Shown here: positions 43,430 through 52,236 of the stretch, one piece after another
Layout of the letters: each line of letters starts with the position of its first letter
How positions within the stretch are numbered: position 1 is the first letter of the stretch
From: DATAMF01 sp964472565
GTDB taxonomy: Bacteria > Chloroflexota > Anaerolineae > Aggregatilineales > Aggregatilineaceae
Reading direction: 5' to 3'
NCBI GenBank assembly: GCA_964472565.1
Contig: CAYYNB010000008.1
Span: forward strand, 6,863 to 70,862
Length of the DNA: 64,000 nt
Position numbers and translations under genes: made by a program
Notes under the pieces: model-generated
Seen by the model: only the letters and a program-made list of their open reading frames with translations
What the model was told of the DNA's origin: nothing
Database searches by the model: none

Positions 43430-46180
43430 ATGTCAAAGAATAGACGTCTGATCAGGCTGCTTTTTGTCTTGAGTCTGATCATGGTGTTCGCTTTGGCTGC
43501 CTGCGGGGGCGACGACGAGGATGATGATAAAAAACCCGCGGCAACTAAACCCCCAACCAGCGCTCCCACTGCGGAAGCGACGGCTGAAGAAGTTGTTCCC
43601 ACCGCCGAAGCGACGGCCGAAGAAGTAGTCCCCACTGCGGAAGCGACGGCTGAAGAAGTCGTTCCCACCGCCGAAGCGACGGCTGAAGAGGTTGTTCCCA
43701 CCGCTGAAGTTGCTGCTACGGTTGAAGCCACTGCCGAGGTTGCTGCTACAGTTGAAGCCACCGCCGAAGTAGTTGCGCTGGCTCCTGAAGCCACCGAAGA
43801 AGCCGCTGCGACCGCTGAAGCTGAGGTCGAAGCCACGGCTGAAGCTGCTGCGACTGCCGAAGTGGCCGCCGCTGGAACCGAAGAAGCAGGTACCGATATT
43901 ATCTCTGTCTTGACGGCAGATGGTCGCTTTACCATGCTCATGAGCGTGGCGGCTATGGCCGGTCCTGACCTCCCGCTGACCAGCGAAGGCCCATTCACTT
44001 TCTTCGCGCCCACCGACGAAGCGCTAACCGCCATCATGACCGAGCAGGCCGATCTCACCAATGCGCTGATGGCCGATCCAACCGCGATCAGCAACGTGAT
44101 GCTCTATCATGTCATCCCTGGCCTTCTGACCGCCGAAGATATCGCCGCTGCCGAAACGCTGACCACCGCCAATGAAAAAGAAATCGCCGTGATGGTGGAT
44201 GCTGACGGTGCGGTTGTTCTCAACGGCACGGTTAAAGTGATCGAATCGGGCATCGAAGCCTCGAATGGTATCATTTACGTGCTCGATGGCGTTTTGCTCC
44301 CGCCCGACCTGGTTCCAGCCGCTGCCGCGACCGAAGAAGCGCCCGTAGCTGAAGCCACCGCCGAAGCTGTAGCAATGGCAACCGAAGAAGCTGCGGCGAC
44401 TGAAGAAGCGCCTGTAGCCGAAGCGACTGAAGCGCCCGCTGAAGAAGAAATCGTTGTACCCGCGATCATCGATTGCGACCAGTACGATCTCAGCAATCTC
44501 AAGATCGGTCTGGTGACGGATGTCGGCCAGATCAACGACAAGAGCTTCAACCAAAGCTCCTGGCAGGGTGTCCTGGCCGCTGGCGAATGCGGCGCGGAAA
44601 TCGATTACATCGAAACCCAGGATGCTGCCGATTACGCCAAGAATATCGCTGAATTTGCCGAAAACGATTACGACATCATCGTGACCGTTGGTTATGCCCT
44701 CGGCACCGCGACGCTCGAAGCCGCCGCGACCTATCCCGAAATCACCTTCATCGGGGTGGACCAATCGCAGGGTGAAGCAGTCGATAACGTGGTGGGCCTC
44801 GTCTTCCACGAAGATCAGTCCGGTTATCTGGCGGGTGTGCTCGCCGCACGTCTGACCCAGACCAACATCATCGCCGCCGTGCTCGGAACCGACTCGGTGC
44901 CGCCCGTTGTTGCCTTCAAGGAAGGCTTCGAAGCGGGTGCGCGCGCGGTCAATCCTGACATCACCATCTACTCGACCTATCATCCCGGTTCGATTGACCA
45001 GGCCTTCAGCGATCCCGAATGGGGTGCCCAGACCGCGCGTCAGGCCCTCGACCTCGGTGCTGATGTGATCTTCGGTGCGGGCGGCAAGACCGGTAACGGT
45101 GCCCTGATCGAAATCGCCAACGCTGTGACCGAAGCCGGTCAACCGCCGTTCTGCATCGGCGTGGACAGCGACCAGTGGGGAACCCTGCCCGAAGCGCACT
45201 CCTGCCTCGTTTCCAGCGCCATGAAACTGCTGGATAAGGGTGTCGCCACGATCATCATGAGCATTGCCGACGGTACGGTTCCGGCGGGCAACTTCTTTGG
45301 TGAAGCCGCGCTCGCAGACTTCCACGATCTGGCTGTTGCCGTTCCTGAAGAAGTGAAGACCGAATTGATCGAAACCGCTGCGGGTCTGGCCTCTGGCGAG
45401 ATCAGCACGGGCTACGGCACTGCCACCGAAGAACCTGCCGAAGCAGCTGCGACGGAAGAAGCAGCCGCTGCCACCAGTGATCTGGGTGTGGTCAAAGTCG
45501 GCCTCAACGCCGAATATCCGCCGTTTGAGTTTGTAGACGAATCAGGCAACATTGTGGGCTTCGATGTTTCCCTGATGGATGCTATCGCCGCCGAAGCGGG
45601 CTTCGAAATCGAGTGGATTAACACCCGTTTTGACACCATTTTTGTCGCGCTCCAGTCCGGCGAATTTGATGCTGTGTCCAGCGCTGCGACCATCACCGAA
45701 GAACGTGAAGAAATGGTTGACTTCTCGAACCCCTACTTCAACGCCGGTCAGATGATCGCCGTCCGCGAAGCCGATGCCACCAGCGTCACGACCACCGATG
45801 ATCTGGCCGGTCTGCGCGTAGGTGTCCAATCCGGCACCACCGGCGACCTCGCCGCCACCGAGATGGATGGCGTGACTGTGGTTCGTTATGACGAAATCAC
45901 CCTGGCGTTCCAGGCCCTCGCCAACGGCGACATCGATGCCATTGTCAACGATGGCCCCACCAGCAACGACATTATCTCCAAGAACCCCGATATGGGCGTT
46001 GTCCTGGTTGGCGATCCGTTCACCGATGAGTTCTACGGCATTGCGGTTAATTCCGACAAGCCCGAACTCCTCGACGCCATCAACACCGCGTTGGCCGCCA
46101 TCATTGCCAACGGCACCTACGAACAGATTTATCTGGAATGGTTCGGCGTCGAACCGCCCAGCATGTTCATGCCGCAGTAA
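43430..46180 (+). CDS. Triple-fusion ABC-transporter binding lipoprotein: fasciclin + BMP/PnrA + SBP_bac_3
   Basis: 916 residues. The signal ends in lipobox LAAC (Cys25), followed by an acidic patch and a Thr/Ala/Glu linker with four perfect 11-residue copies of PTAEATAEEVV. Residues about 154-293 form a fasciclin domain (GPFTFFAPTDEAL, VMLYHVIPGLLTAEDI, NGIIYVLDGVLLPP). About 353-663 is a BMP/PnrA-type nucleoside-binding domain (IGLVTDVGQINDKSFNQSSW, GADVIFGAGGKTGNG). About 685-916 is an SBP_bac_3 amino-acid-binding domain (VGLNAEYPPFEFVDESGNIVGFD, ATITEEREEMVDFSNPYF). Three domains that normally exist as separate proteins share one anchor. A hairpin follows, then the permease and ATPase genes. 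AGGAGAAAGAGA precedes the ATG. It probably presents one or two ligand types to the downstream transporter. Confidence 0.9.
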   Translation: MSKNRRLIRLLFVLSLIMVFALAACGGDDEDDDKKPAATKPPTSAPTAEATAEEVVPTAEATAEEVVPTAEATAEEVVPTAEATAEEVVPTAEVAATVEATAEVAATVEATAEVVALAPEATEEAAATAEAEVEATAEAAATAEVAAAGTEEAGTDIISVLTADGRFTMLMSVAAMAGPDLPLTSEGPFTFFAPTDEALTAIMTEQADLTNALMADPTAISNVMLYHVIPGLLTAEDIAAAETLTTANEKEIAVMVDADGAVVLNGTVKVIESGIEASNGIIYVLDGVLLPPDLVPAAAATEEAPVAEATAEAVAMATEEAAATEEAPVAEATEAPAEEEIVVPAIIDCDQYDLSNLKIGLVTDVGQINDKSFNQSSWQGVLAAGECGAEIDYIETQDAADYAKNIAEFAENDYDIIVTVGYALGTATLEAAATYPEITFIGVDQSQGEAVDNVVGLVFHEDQSGYLAGVLAARLTQTNIIAAVLGTDSVPPVVAFKEGFEAGARAVNPDITIYSTYHPGSIDQAFSDPEWGAQTARQALDLGADVIFGAGGKTGNGALIEIANAVTEAGQPPFCIGVDSDQWGTLPEAHSCLVSSAMKLLDKGVATIIMSIADGTVPAGNFFGEAALADFHDLAVAVPEEVKTELIETAAGLASGEISTGYGTATEEPAEAAATEEAAAATSDLGVVKVGLNAEYPPFEFVDESGNIVGFDVSLMDAIAAEAGFEIEWINTRFDTIFVALQSGEFDAVSSAATITEEREEMVDFSNPYFNAGQMIAVREADATSVTTTDDLAGLRVGVQSGTTGDLAATEMDGVTVVRYDEITLAFQALANGDIDAIVNDGPTSNDIISKNPDMGVVLVGDPFTDEFYGIAVNSDKPELLDAINTALAAIIANGTYEQIYLEWFGVEPPSMFMPQ
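43565..43696 (+). repeat. 33-base tandem repeat, four copies, in the fusion lipoprotein
   Basis: In-frame repeats encode PTAEATAEEVV four times, with silent drift between copies. They form an extended spacer between the lipid anchor and the first domain. Confidence 0.9.
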
Positions 46181-46197
46181 ACGGATATAACCATATA

Positions 46198-46227
46198 GGG
46201 CGGGCTGTTCAAACCCGCCCTTCTTTT
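46198..46227 (+). terminator. Hairpin between binding protein and permease genes
   Basis: GGGCGGG (46198-46204) pairs with CCCGCCC (46214-46220), followed by TTCTTTT. It probably lets the binding protein be made in excess of the permease, with partial readthrough. Confidence 0.75.
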
Positions 46228-46345
46228 AGGCACCGGGCCAATCTCGGTGTCTTTTTTTTGGAACATTTGAATAACCCCCGCTCTTGTTTAGTTCTCGGAA
46301 ATTGTGTACATTACCCGGCGCGTTTTTTTGTGTGCGAGATAGATC

Positions 46346-48565
46346 ATGTCAGAACAAACTACAGACCCTCCCTTATCCGATCCCAGACTCACCCAGGAAC
46401 TGACCGGCCTGGTGATCGAAGAAGCAAGCCGCTTCCATCGTATTCGCAGTTGGGCCGCTGGTCTCCCCTGGTGGGCCATTACACTGGTGGTCCTGGGCGT
46501 AGTCGTTATCTATACGATGGCGACCTCCGAAGACTACCAGGAAGTCCTGAAAGAATGGCTCACCGATAATCCGCAGTGGTCAACCTATGATCTGTACGAC
46601 ATTGTGAGTGTTCGCGCCAAACCCAACACAGTCACGGGTGTGTACGAGAAACAGACCACCGATTCGCCTCAGGACGTGGTGTACCAGCTTCTGGACGATA
46701 TAGTCAAAACGGATAAGGTGGTCAAACCCGGCTTTGTCGAGCCGCCGGTAGAACCGGTGATCACGGTTCAGCAGCCCGCCGCGACGATTAGCATCCCGCG
46801 TGAACAGTTGCTCTTTCCCAGCGATCCCGGTGAGATTGCGACAGCGGAGCAGTTCAGTTATCTGGTTCCCGTTGAGGGCGCTTCTGGCCCGCTGTTTATG
46901 CAGGCCACCCAACCTCAGATCGTGACCGTCGCCGGGAAAGTCGTGAATCAGTCCGTCTACGACATCACGATTGAAACCTCGATAACCCGCACCAATATTC
47001 AAAAGAACAACATTTCCGAAATCCAACCCGCAGATGCCGGAACCAGTGATGAAGTGGTTGTCGATTACACGGAAGAAGTCAACGTGACGGGTGTGCTCGT
47101 GGCGCAGGACGACAGCACCATGACGGTCCGCACCCGCAACGAAGAAATCGTCACCTTTGACCCGGCGCGTATTCTCAGCACAGAACCAACCGTGCTCTAT
47201 TGTGACCGCGCCGCCAATCCCAATTGTGCAGACCGGCAGGCCGTGATCATTTCCCGCCAGGGCGAACAGTTTGAGGGTACGCTGATCAGCATGACGCGCA
47301 CCGTGCCGCGCCGCCTGAGCATCCGTCTGGCCGATGGCTCGCGCCGCGAAGTCACCCTCAGCGACGTGGAATCCTATTCGCTCGACACCCTGACGATTGC
47401 CGTCAACCAACAGATCAAGGATCAAAGCATTACATCCGGCGCGGCGCTGCGCATCGGCTATCTCGAAGGCACCGATCTGTCTCAGGTACTGGCCGGTTCC
47501 GCAGGCGCGGTTGAAGTGCCCCTGCGCTATTCCGAAGGAAATGCGGCTGTCGAACTGGTCGCCTACCCCGACGCTACCGCCCTGGTCGAAGCGACTGCGG
47601 CGGGTGAAGTCGATGTGTTGATTTACATCGCCAGCGGGGAAGATCGGCTGTTTGTCCAGCAGTGGATCGAAGCGAATGCTGATGCGGGCCTTGCGCTGGC
47701 AGGTGATCCGCGCGAGTGCGACAAAGACTGTCCCATCAGCGTCAAAATGCGTGATGATACCGTTACGGGCGTGATCCTCGAACAGACTGGCAGCCAGATC
47801 AAAGTCCAGACCCAGGAACCGCAGTTTGTGGTTTTGGATAAAGATGAGATCATCGAAGAACGTTCCAAGAATCCGGGAGTCTGTGCCCTGAACAATCTGC
47901 GCGGCTGTGACGAAGGCATTTTCCTGACGCTCTATGTCACCTTCCTCGCCTATGCCCTGGCGCTGGTGTTCGGACTGATCACAGCCCTCATGCGCATTTC
48001 GAGCAATCCCATTTTTTACAACATTTCCACCCTCTATGTGGAAATCGTGCGCGGGCTGCCCCTGATGGTCATTCTGATTTATGCGGCGTTTGTGGTGGTG
48101 CCGCGCCTGCGCGACGCCACGCCCATCGACCTGGGACTCGTCACCATCCCCAAATTCGACATCGATCCCCGTTGGAGCGCGATCATCGGGTTGTCGTTTG
48201 GTTACGGAGCCTTTATTGCCGAAATCTTCCGCGCCGGGATTCAAAGTATCGGGCGCGGCCAGATGGAAGCCGCCCGCAGCCTCGGCATGAGTTATGCCCA
48301 GGCCATGCGCTGCGTCATTCTGCCCCAGGCCATCCGTGTCGTGCTGCCGCCGCTCGGCAACGACTTCATTGCCCTGCTCAAAGACTCGGCGCTGATCTCC
48401 GTGCTGGCCCTGCCCGATCTAATGCAAAAGGGGCGTTTGTTCGTCTCGCGGACCTATGACGCCTTTTTGGGCTACAGTGCGGTAGCCGTGATGTATCTGT
48501 TTATGACGCTGCTCCTATCGATGATGGTGCGTCTGCTGGAACGCCGCACTCGCCTGCCGAGTTAG
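46346..48565 (+). CDS. Polar amino-acid ABC permease with large extracytoplasmic N-terminal insertion
   Basis: 739 residues, three times the usual HisM/GlnP length. A first helix (WWAITLVVLGVVVIYTMA, about 38-56) is followed by roughly 450 extracytoplasmic residues, then a complete HisMQ permease (about 528-739; EIVRGLPLMVILIYAAF, and the EAA loop QMEAARSLGMSYAQAMRCVILPQA). The insertion has two modules starting VTGVxxxQ and ending in a C-x7-C pair (CDRAANPNC and CALNNLRGC). Between them a segment (LRIGYLEGTDLSQVLAG... ATAAGEVDVLIYIA) resembles a lobe of a solute-binding protein. It is 12 bases before the ATPase gene. The insertion may dock the fused lipoprotein, which is inference. Confidence 0.85.
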   Translation: MSEQTTDPPLSDPRLTQELTGLVIEEASRFHRIRSWAAGLPWWAITLVVLGVVVIYTMATSEDYQEVLKEWLTDNPQWSTYDLYDIVSVRAKPNTVTGVYEKQTTDSPQDVVYQLLDDIVKTDKVVKPGFVEPPVEPVITVQQPAATISIPREQLLFPSDPGEIATAEQFSYLVPVEGASGPLFMQATQPQIVTVAGKVVNQSVYDITIETSITRTNIQKNNISEIQPADAGTSDEVVVDYTEEVNVTGVLVAQDDSTMTVRTRNEEIVTFDPARILSTEPTVLYCDRAANPNCADRQAVIISRQGEQFEGTLISMTRTVPRRLSIRLADGSRREVTLSDVESYSLDTLTIAVNQQIKDQSITSGAALRIGYLEGTDLSQVLAGSAGAVEVPLRYSEGNAAVELVAYPDATALVEATAAGEVDVLIYIASGEDRLFVQQWIEANADAGLALAGDPRECDKDCPISVKMRDDTVTGVILEQTGSQIKVQTQEPQFVVLDKDEIIEERSKNPGVCALNNLRGCDEGIFLTLYVTFLAYALALVFGLITALMRISSNPIFYNISTLYVEIVRGLPLMVILIYAAFVVVPRLRDATPIDLGLVTIPKFDIDPRWSAIIGLSFGYGAFIAEIFRAGIQSIGRGQMEAARSLGMSYAQAMRCVILPQAIRVVLPPLGNDFIALLKDSALISVLALPDLMQKGRLFVSRTYDAFLGYSAVAVMYLFMTLLLSMMVRLLERRTRLPS

Positions 48566-48577
48566 AGGTCAACTGCG

Positions 48578-49330
48578 ATGGCTGAAAAACACGAACCGAT
48601 CATTCAGATCGAAAATGTTCACAAACAGTTCAAGACTCCGCGCGGCACAGTCCATGCGCTGCGCGGAGTAAGCCTGAGTGTCTACCCCGGCGAAGTGGTG
48701 GTCATCGTTGGCCCCAGCGGTTCCGGTAAAAGCACGCTGCTGCGCTGCATCAACCGCCTGGAAACGTTCACCAGCGGCAGCATCGTGGTCGATGGCATTC
48801 CGCTCAAGGGTGCGCGCAACATCAACAAAGTCCGCACCGAAGTCGGCATGGTTTTCCAGAGTTTCAACCTGTTTCCCGACAAAACCGTGCTGCGCAACAT
48901 CATGCTGGCCCAGCGCATCGTCCGCAAACGGGGACGCGAAGAATCCGCCACCAAAGCGCGCCTGCTGCTGGAAAAAGTCGGCATCCCTGAAAAGGCCGAT
49001 GTTTTCCCGGCGCAGCTTTCCGGTGGGCAGCAGCAGCGGGTTGCCATTGCGCGCGCCCTCGCGATGGACCCCAAGATCATGCTGTTTGACGAACCGACTT
49101 CCGCCCTTGATCCCGAAATGATCAAGGAAGTGCTGGATGTCATGCAGCAGCTTGCCAGCGAAGGTATGACAATGGTGGTTGTCTCTCACGAAATGGGTTT
49201 TGCACGTGCGGCAGCGGATCGCGCAGTTTTCATGGATGCGGGTTTAATCGTCGAAGAAGACACGCCCGACATTCTGTTCAGCCGCCCCTCCCACAACCGG
49301 ACACGCCTCTTCCTGAGCAAAATTCTCTAA
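48578..49330 (+). CDS. glnQ: Polar amino-acid ABC transporter ATP-binding protein (GlnQ-like)
   Basis: 250 residues, normal for the GlnQ/HisP family. Walker A GPSGSGKSTLLR, Q loop MVFQSFNLFPDKTVLRN, signature LSGGQQQRVAIARALAM, Walker B IMLFDEPTSALDPE and switch His in VVVSHEMGFA are all intact. It energises the permease encoded 12 bases upstream. The gene symbol reflects family similarity; the exact amino acid is not known. Confidence 0.93.
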   Translation: MAEKHEPIIQIENVHKQFKTPRGTVHALRGVSLSVYPGEVVVIVGPSGSGKSTLLRCINRLETFTSGSIVVDGIPLKGARNINKVRTEVGMVFQSFNLFPDKTVLRNIMLAQRIVRKRGREESATKARLLLEKVGIPEKADVFPAQLSGGQQQRVAIARALAMDPKIMLFDEPTSALDPEMIKEVLDVMQQLASEGMTMVVVSHEMGFARAAADRAVFMDAGLIVEEDTPDILFSRPSHNRTRLFLSKIL

Positions 49331-49363
49331 TCTCTCTGGCCCTCCCTTGAATGGATGGCTGTT

Positions 49364-49457
49364 GTAGGGGCAGGTTTGCAAACCTGCCCCTACGCTCGAT
49401 GCTCATCGGATGTTTAATCGTTCATAACCTGACAATACCCTGCCCAACGGGTTCGCT
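49364..49457. repeat. Palindromic repeat family B, copy 1
   Basis: A perfect 30-base palindrome (half GTAGGGGCAGGTTTG, 49364-49378) followed after about 20 bases by TTTAATCG and a conserved tail through GACAAT, CCCTG and TTCGCT. The second copy is at 57924. Short open frames over it are not genes. Confidence 0.7.
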
Positions 49458-49585
49458 TATGTCGGGGGTCTTGTTTTCCACTTTTATGCCCCTTTTTAGA
49501 AATCCATTAGAATCTACAACAAAATCGGATCTGCTGCATCCAAATAGGTAGTGCGAATACAAGCCGCAAAAATAGGAACCGTGTG

Positions 49586-50611
49586 ATGAACGATAAACTG
49601 ACATTTAATCTGAATCCTGCTACCACTGAAAATTCAGCCCATCCCGGCGTTCAGCAAGAAAAACTGGTGATCATCGGCTCTGGTCCGGCGGGCCTGACTG
49701 CCGCGTTATACACCGCCCGTGCCAATCTGAATCCGGTGGTTATTGCGGGCCATGTGTTGGGCGGGCAGGTGTCGCTCACCTACGAAATTGAGAACTATCC
49801 CGGTTTCCCCGAAGGGCTGAGCGGCCAGGAACTGGTCGATAAGATGGTCGAGCAGGCCCAGAAATTCGGCGCACGGATGGTGATGTATACCGCCGTGACC
49901 GAAGTCGATTTCTCGCACGGTTCGCCGTTTTTTATCAAGACCGATGACGGGAAAGAATACGAAGCCGAAGCCGTGATCGTCACGGTAGGAGCCAACCCGC
50001 GCCGCCTGAACATTCCCGGCGAAGCTCAATACACCGGCAACGGGGTGAGCTACTGCGCCACCTGTGACGGTTTTTTCTTCCGGGGTAAAAACGTCGTGGT
50101 GGTCGGTGGGGGAGACAGCGCGCTCGAAGAAGCCCTCTTCCTGACCAAATTCGCCAATCGGGTCGATGTCATCCATCGCCGCGATCAACTGCGCGCCGGG
50201 GCCACACTTCAGACCCGCGCCCAGGCTAACGACAAGATTCATTTCATCTGGAATACGGTGGTGGATGAAATCGTTGGCGAGCAAAACGTTAAATCCGTCC
50301 GTCTGCGTAACGTGGAAACCGGCGCAACGAGCGACTACCCCACCGATGGTGTATTCATCTTTATCGGTCACGATCCCAACAGCGATCTGTTCCAGGGCCA
50401 GTTGTCCCGCGATCAGTTTGGTTATCTGATCACCGATAAGGAAATGCACACCAACATCGAGGGCATTTTTGCGGCGGGCGAAGTGCAGGATCGCATCTTC
50501 CGCCAGGTTGCCACTTCTGTCGGCCAGGGCACTGCCGCCGCGATCTCCTGTGAGCGCTGGTTAGCCGCCCGCGAAACCCCCGTCGAACAATTGCAGTCCA
50601 CCGCCAGCTGA
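49586..50611 (+). CDS. trxB: Thioredoxin reductase
   Basis: 341 residues. FAD-binding IIGSGPAGLTAALYTARA, redox-active CATC (about 157-160), NADPH-binding VVGGGDSALEEALFL and the C-terminal GIFAAGEVQD are all in place; the last is usually GDV in this family. It reduces thioredoxin with NADPH. An unusual approximately 25-residue polar N-terminal extension precedes the FAD motif. ATG at 49586 is taken over the adjacent GTG at 49583, with AGGAACC upstream. Single-gene unit ending in a terminator. Confidence 0.92.
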   Translation: MNDKLTFNLNPATTENSAHPGVQQEKLVIIGSGPAGLTAALYTARANLNPVVIAGHVLGGQVSLTYEIENYPGFPEGLSGQELVDKMVEQAQKFGARMVMYTAVTEVDFSHGSPFFIKTDDGKEYEAEAVIVTVGANPRRLNIPGEAQYTGNGVSYCATCDGFFFRGKNVVVVGGGDSALEEALFLTKFANRVDVIHRRDQLRAGATLQTRAQANDKIHFIWNTVVDEIVGEQNVKSVRLRNVETGATSDYPTDGVFIFIGHDPNSDLFQGQLSRDQFGYLITDKEMHTNIEGIFAAGEVQDRIFRQVATSVGQGTAAAISCERWLAARETPVEQLQSTAS

Positions 50612-50628
50612 CGTCCATTCGATACCCA

Positions 50629-50652
50629 GGGGCAGGGCAACCTGCCCTTTTT
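50629..50652 (+). terminator. Terminator after trxB
   Basis: GGGCAGG (50630-50636) pairs with CCTGCCC (50641-50647) around GCAA, followed by TTTTTG. Confidence 0.88.
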
Positions 50653-50735
50653 GTTTGTCTAAAAACAGCTTCTTGTTTTCGGAATATTTTGGGCTATTCT
50701 AGAGGGTGGGTTCAGTGAGGTAGTAAGGGGGCATC

Positions 50736-52226
50736 ATGGTATTCTGGCGGCAGAATCCACTGATCTACGAGATCAATGCCTGGACATGGCTGTACAGTCT
50801 GAGCACACTGTATAATCGCCCTGTGACCTTCGGCAGCATCCCCGATGAGGTGCTGGCCCAGTTGGCACAGTGGAAATTGGATGCGGTCTGGTTGATGGGG
50901 GTCTGGGAACGCAGCCCCGCCGGGCGCGAAATCTCGCTCGGACACCCCCATCTACAGGATGAATATCGCCGCGCCCTGCCACATTACACCGAAGCGGATG
51001 TCGTCGGCTCGCCCTATGCGATCCGCCGCTACGAAGTCGATCCCCATCTCGGCGAGCGGAACGAATTAGCCGCCCTGCGTAAACGGCTGGAAAAACTCGG
51101 CATCAAATTAGTCCTCGACTTTGTACCCAATCACACCGCCATCGACTGCCCCTGGCTGACCGAGTACCCGGATTATTTTGTCCAGGGCACCAGCGAAGAC
51201 CTTGAAACCAGGCCGGAATTCTTTTTTACCGTCCCCGGTGGTGAAGGCCGCTCATTGATTTTTTCCAACGGGCGCGATCCCTATTTCCCGGCCTGGACCG
51301 ATACCGCCCAGGTTAATGCCTTCAACCCCCACCTACGTAACCAGATCGTAGCCACCCTGCTTGATATTGCCAGCATGTGCGACGCCGTTCGCTGCGATAT
51401 GGCGATGCTCGTCACCAACCGTATCTTTTCGCAGACCTGGGGGCCGCGTGTCGGGCCGGAACCGGAAACGGAATACTGGCATGTGATCATTCCGGCCATC
51501 AAAGCCAAATATCCCCACTTCCTCTTTTTGGCCGAGGTCTATTGGGACATGGAGTGGAAGTTGCAGCAGCAGGGGTTCGACTACACCTACGACAAGCGCC
51601 TGTATGACTATCTCAAAAATGAGCCGGTCCGTTCCATTCTGACTCATCTCCAGGGCGATCTGAATTATCAGAGCCACATGGTTCGTTTTATCGAAAACCA
51701 CGACGAACAGCGTGCCGCGCGTACTTTTGGCCCAGGCCGCGATCAGGCTGCTGCCGTGTTGGTCACGACACTTCCCGGCGCAACCCTGCTCCACGAAGGC
51801 CAGTTTTATGGATACCGGATCAAGCTGCCTGTGCAGTTAGGCCATCGCCCTGCCGAGGATACCGATCCCGAAATCGAAGCATTTTATCGCTTGTTGTTAG
51901 CCGAGGTCAGCAAACCCATTTACCACAACGGTACATGGCACATCCGTGAGACGCTGCCCGCCTGGGACCTCAACGCCACCCACAAAAACCTGATCGCTTA
52001 TATGTGGCAGTCCAATAGCAGTGACCGCCGCCTGATCGTCATTAACTATTCATCCACCGGCTCGCAGGGGCGCGTGCTCCTCCCCGATTTAGAGGCCGAG
52101 CGCACCTGGAAGCTTCAGGATCAACTGGATGGTTCTGTCTATGAGCGTCCCGGCAAAGAGATGGCCGATGCCGGCCTTTATGTCGATCTGCGCCCCTGGC
52201 AGTCGCACATTTTCGATTTTCGCTGA
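50736..52226 (+). CDS. GH13-family glycosidase (alpha-amylase superfamily)
   Basis: 496 residues, no signal peptide. Start NPLIYEINAWTWLYSLS is typical of a distinct GH13 group found beside glucan-metabolism genes. Barrel landmarks: LVLDFVPNHTAIDCPW, catalytic Asp in CDAVRCDMAML (about 219), acid Glu in FLAEVYWD (about 266) and third Asp in FIENHDEQRAARTFG (about 322). The substrate is probably a short alpha-glucan; this group is often mislabelled as alpha-amylase. It is convergent with the kinase gene 10 bases away. Confidence 0.88.
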   Translation: MVFWRQNPLIYEINAWTWLYSLSTLYNRPVTFGSIPDEVLAQLAQWKLDAVWLMGVWERSPAGREISLGHPHLQDEYRRALPHYTEADVVGSPYAIRRYEVDPHLGERNELAALRKRLEKLGIKLVLDFVPNHTAIDCPWLTEYPDYFVQGTSEDLETRPEFFFTVPGGEGRSLIFSNGRDPYFPAWTDTAQVNAFNPHLRNQIVATLLDIASMCDAVRCDMAMLVTNRIFSQTWGPRVGPEPETEYWHVIIPAIKAKYPHFLFLAEVYWDMEWKLQQQGFDYTYDKRLYDYLKNEPVRSILTHLQGDLNYQSHMVRFIENHDEQRAARTFGPGRDQAAAVLVTTLPGATLLHEGQFYGYRIKLPVQLGHRPAEDTDPEIEAFYRLLLAEVSKPIYHNGTWHIRETLPAWDLNATHKNLIAYMWQSNSSDRRLIVINYSSTGSQGRVLLPDLEAERTWKLQDQLDGSVYERPGKEMADAGLYVDLRPWQSHIFDFR

Positions 52227-52236
52227 GGCTCAAGGG

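Noticed and set aside
43565..43696. Possible CRISPR-like array
   Set aside because: The 33-base units are contiguous, in frame and without spacers; they encode a protein linker.
44024..45325. 433-residue minus-strand open frame over the binding lipoprotein
   Set aside because: Antisense of clear fasciclin and BMP domains.
46580..48244. 554-residue minus-strand open frame over the permease
   Set aside because: Antisense of the permease; His/Arg/Asp-rich composition without domains.
49351..49551. Small open frame starting near the palindromic repeat
   Set aside because: It is a translation of repeat family B; a similar frame occurs at the second copy (57731-57991).
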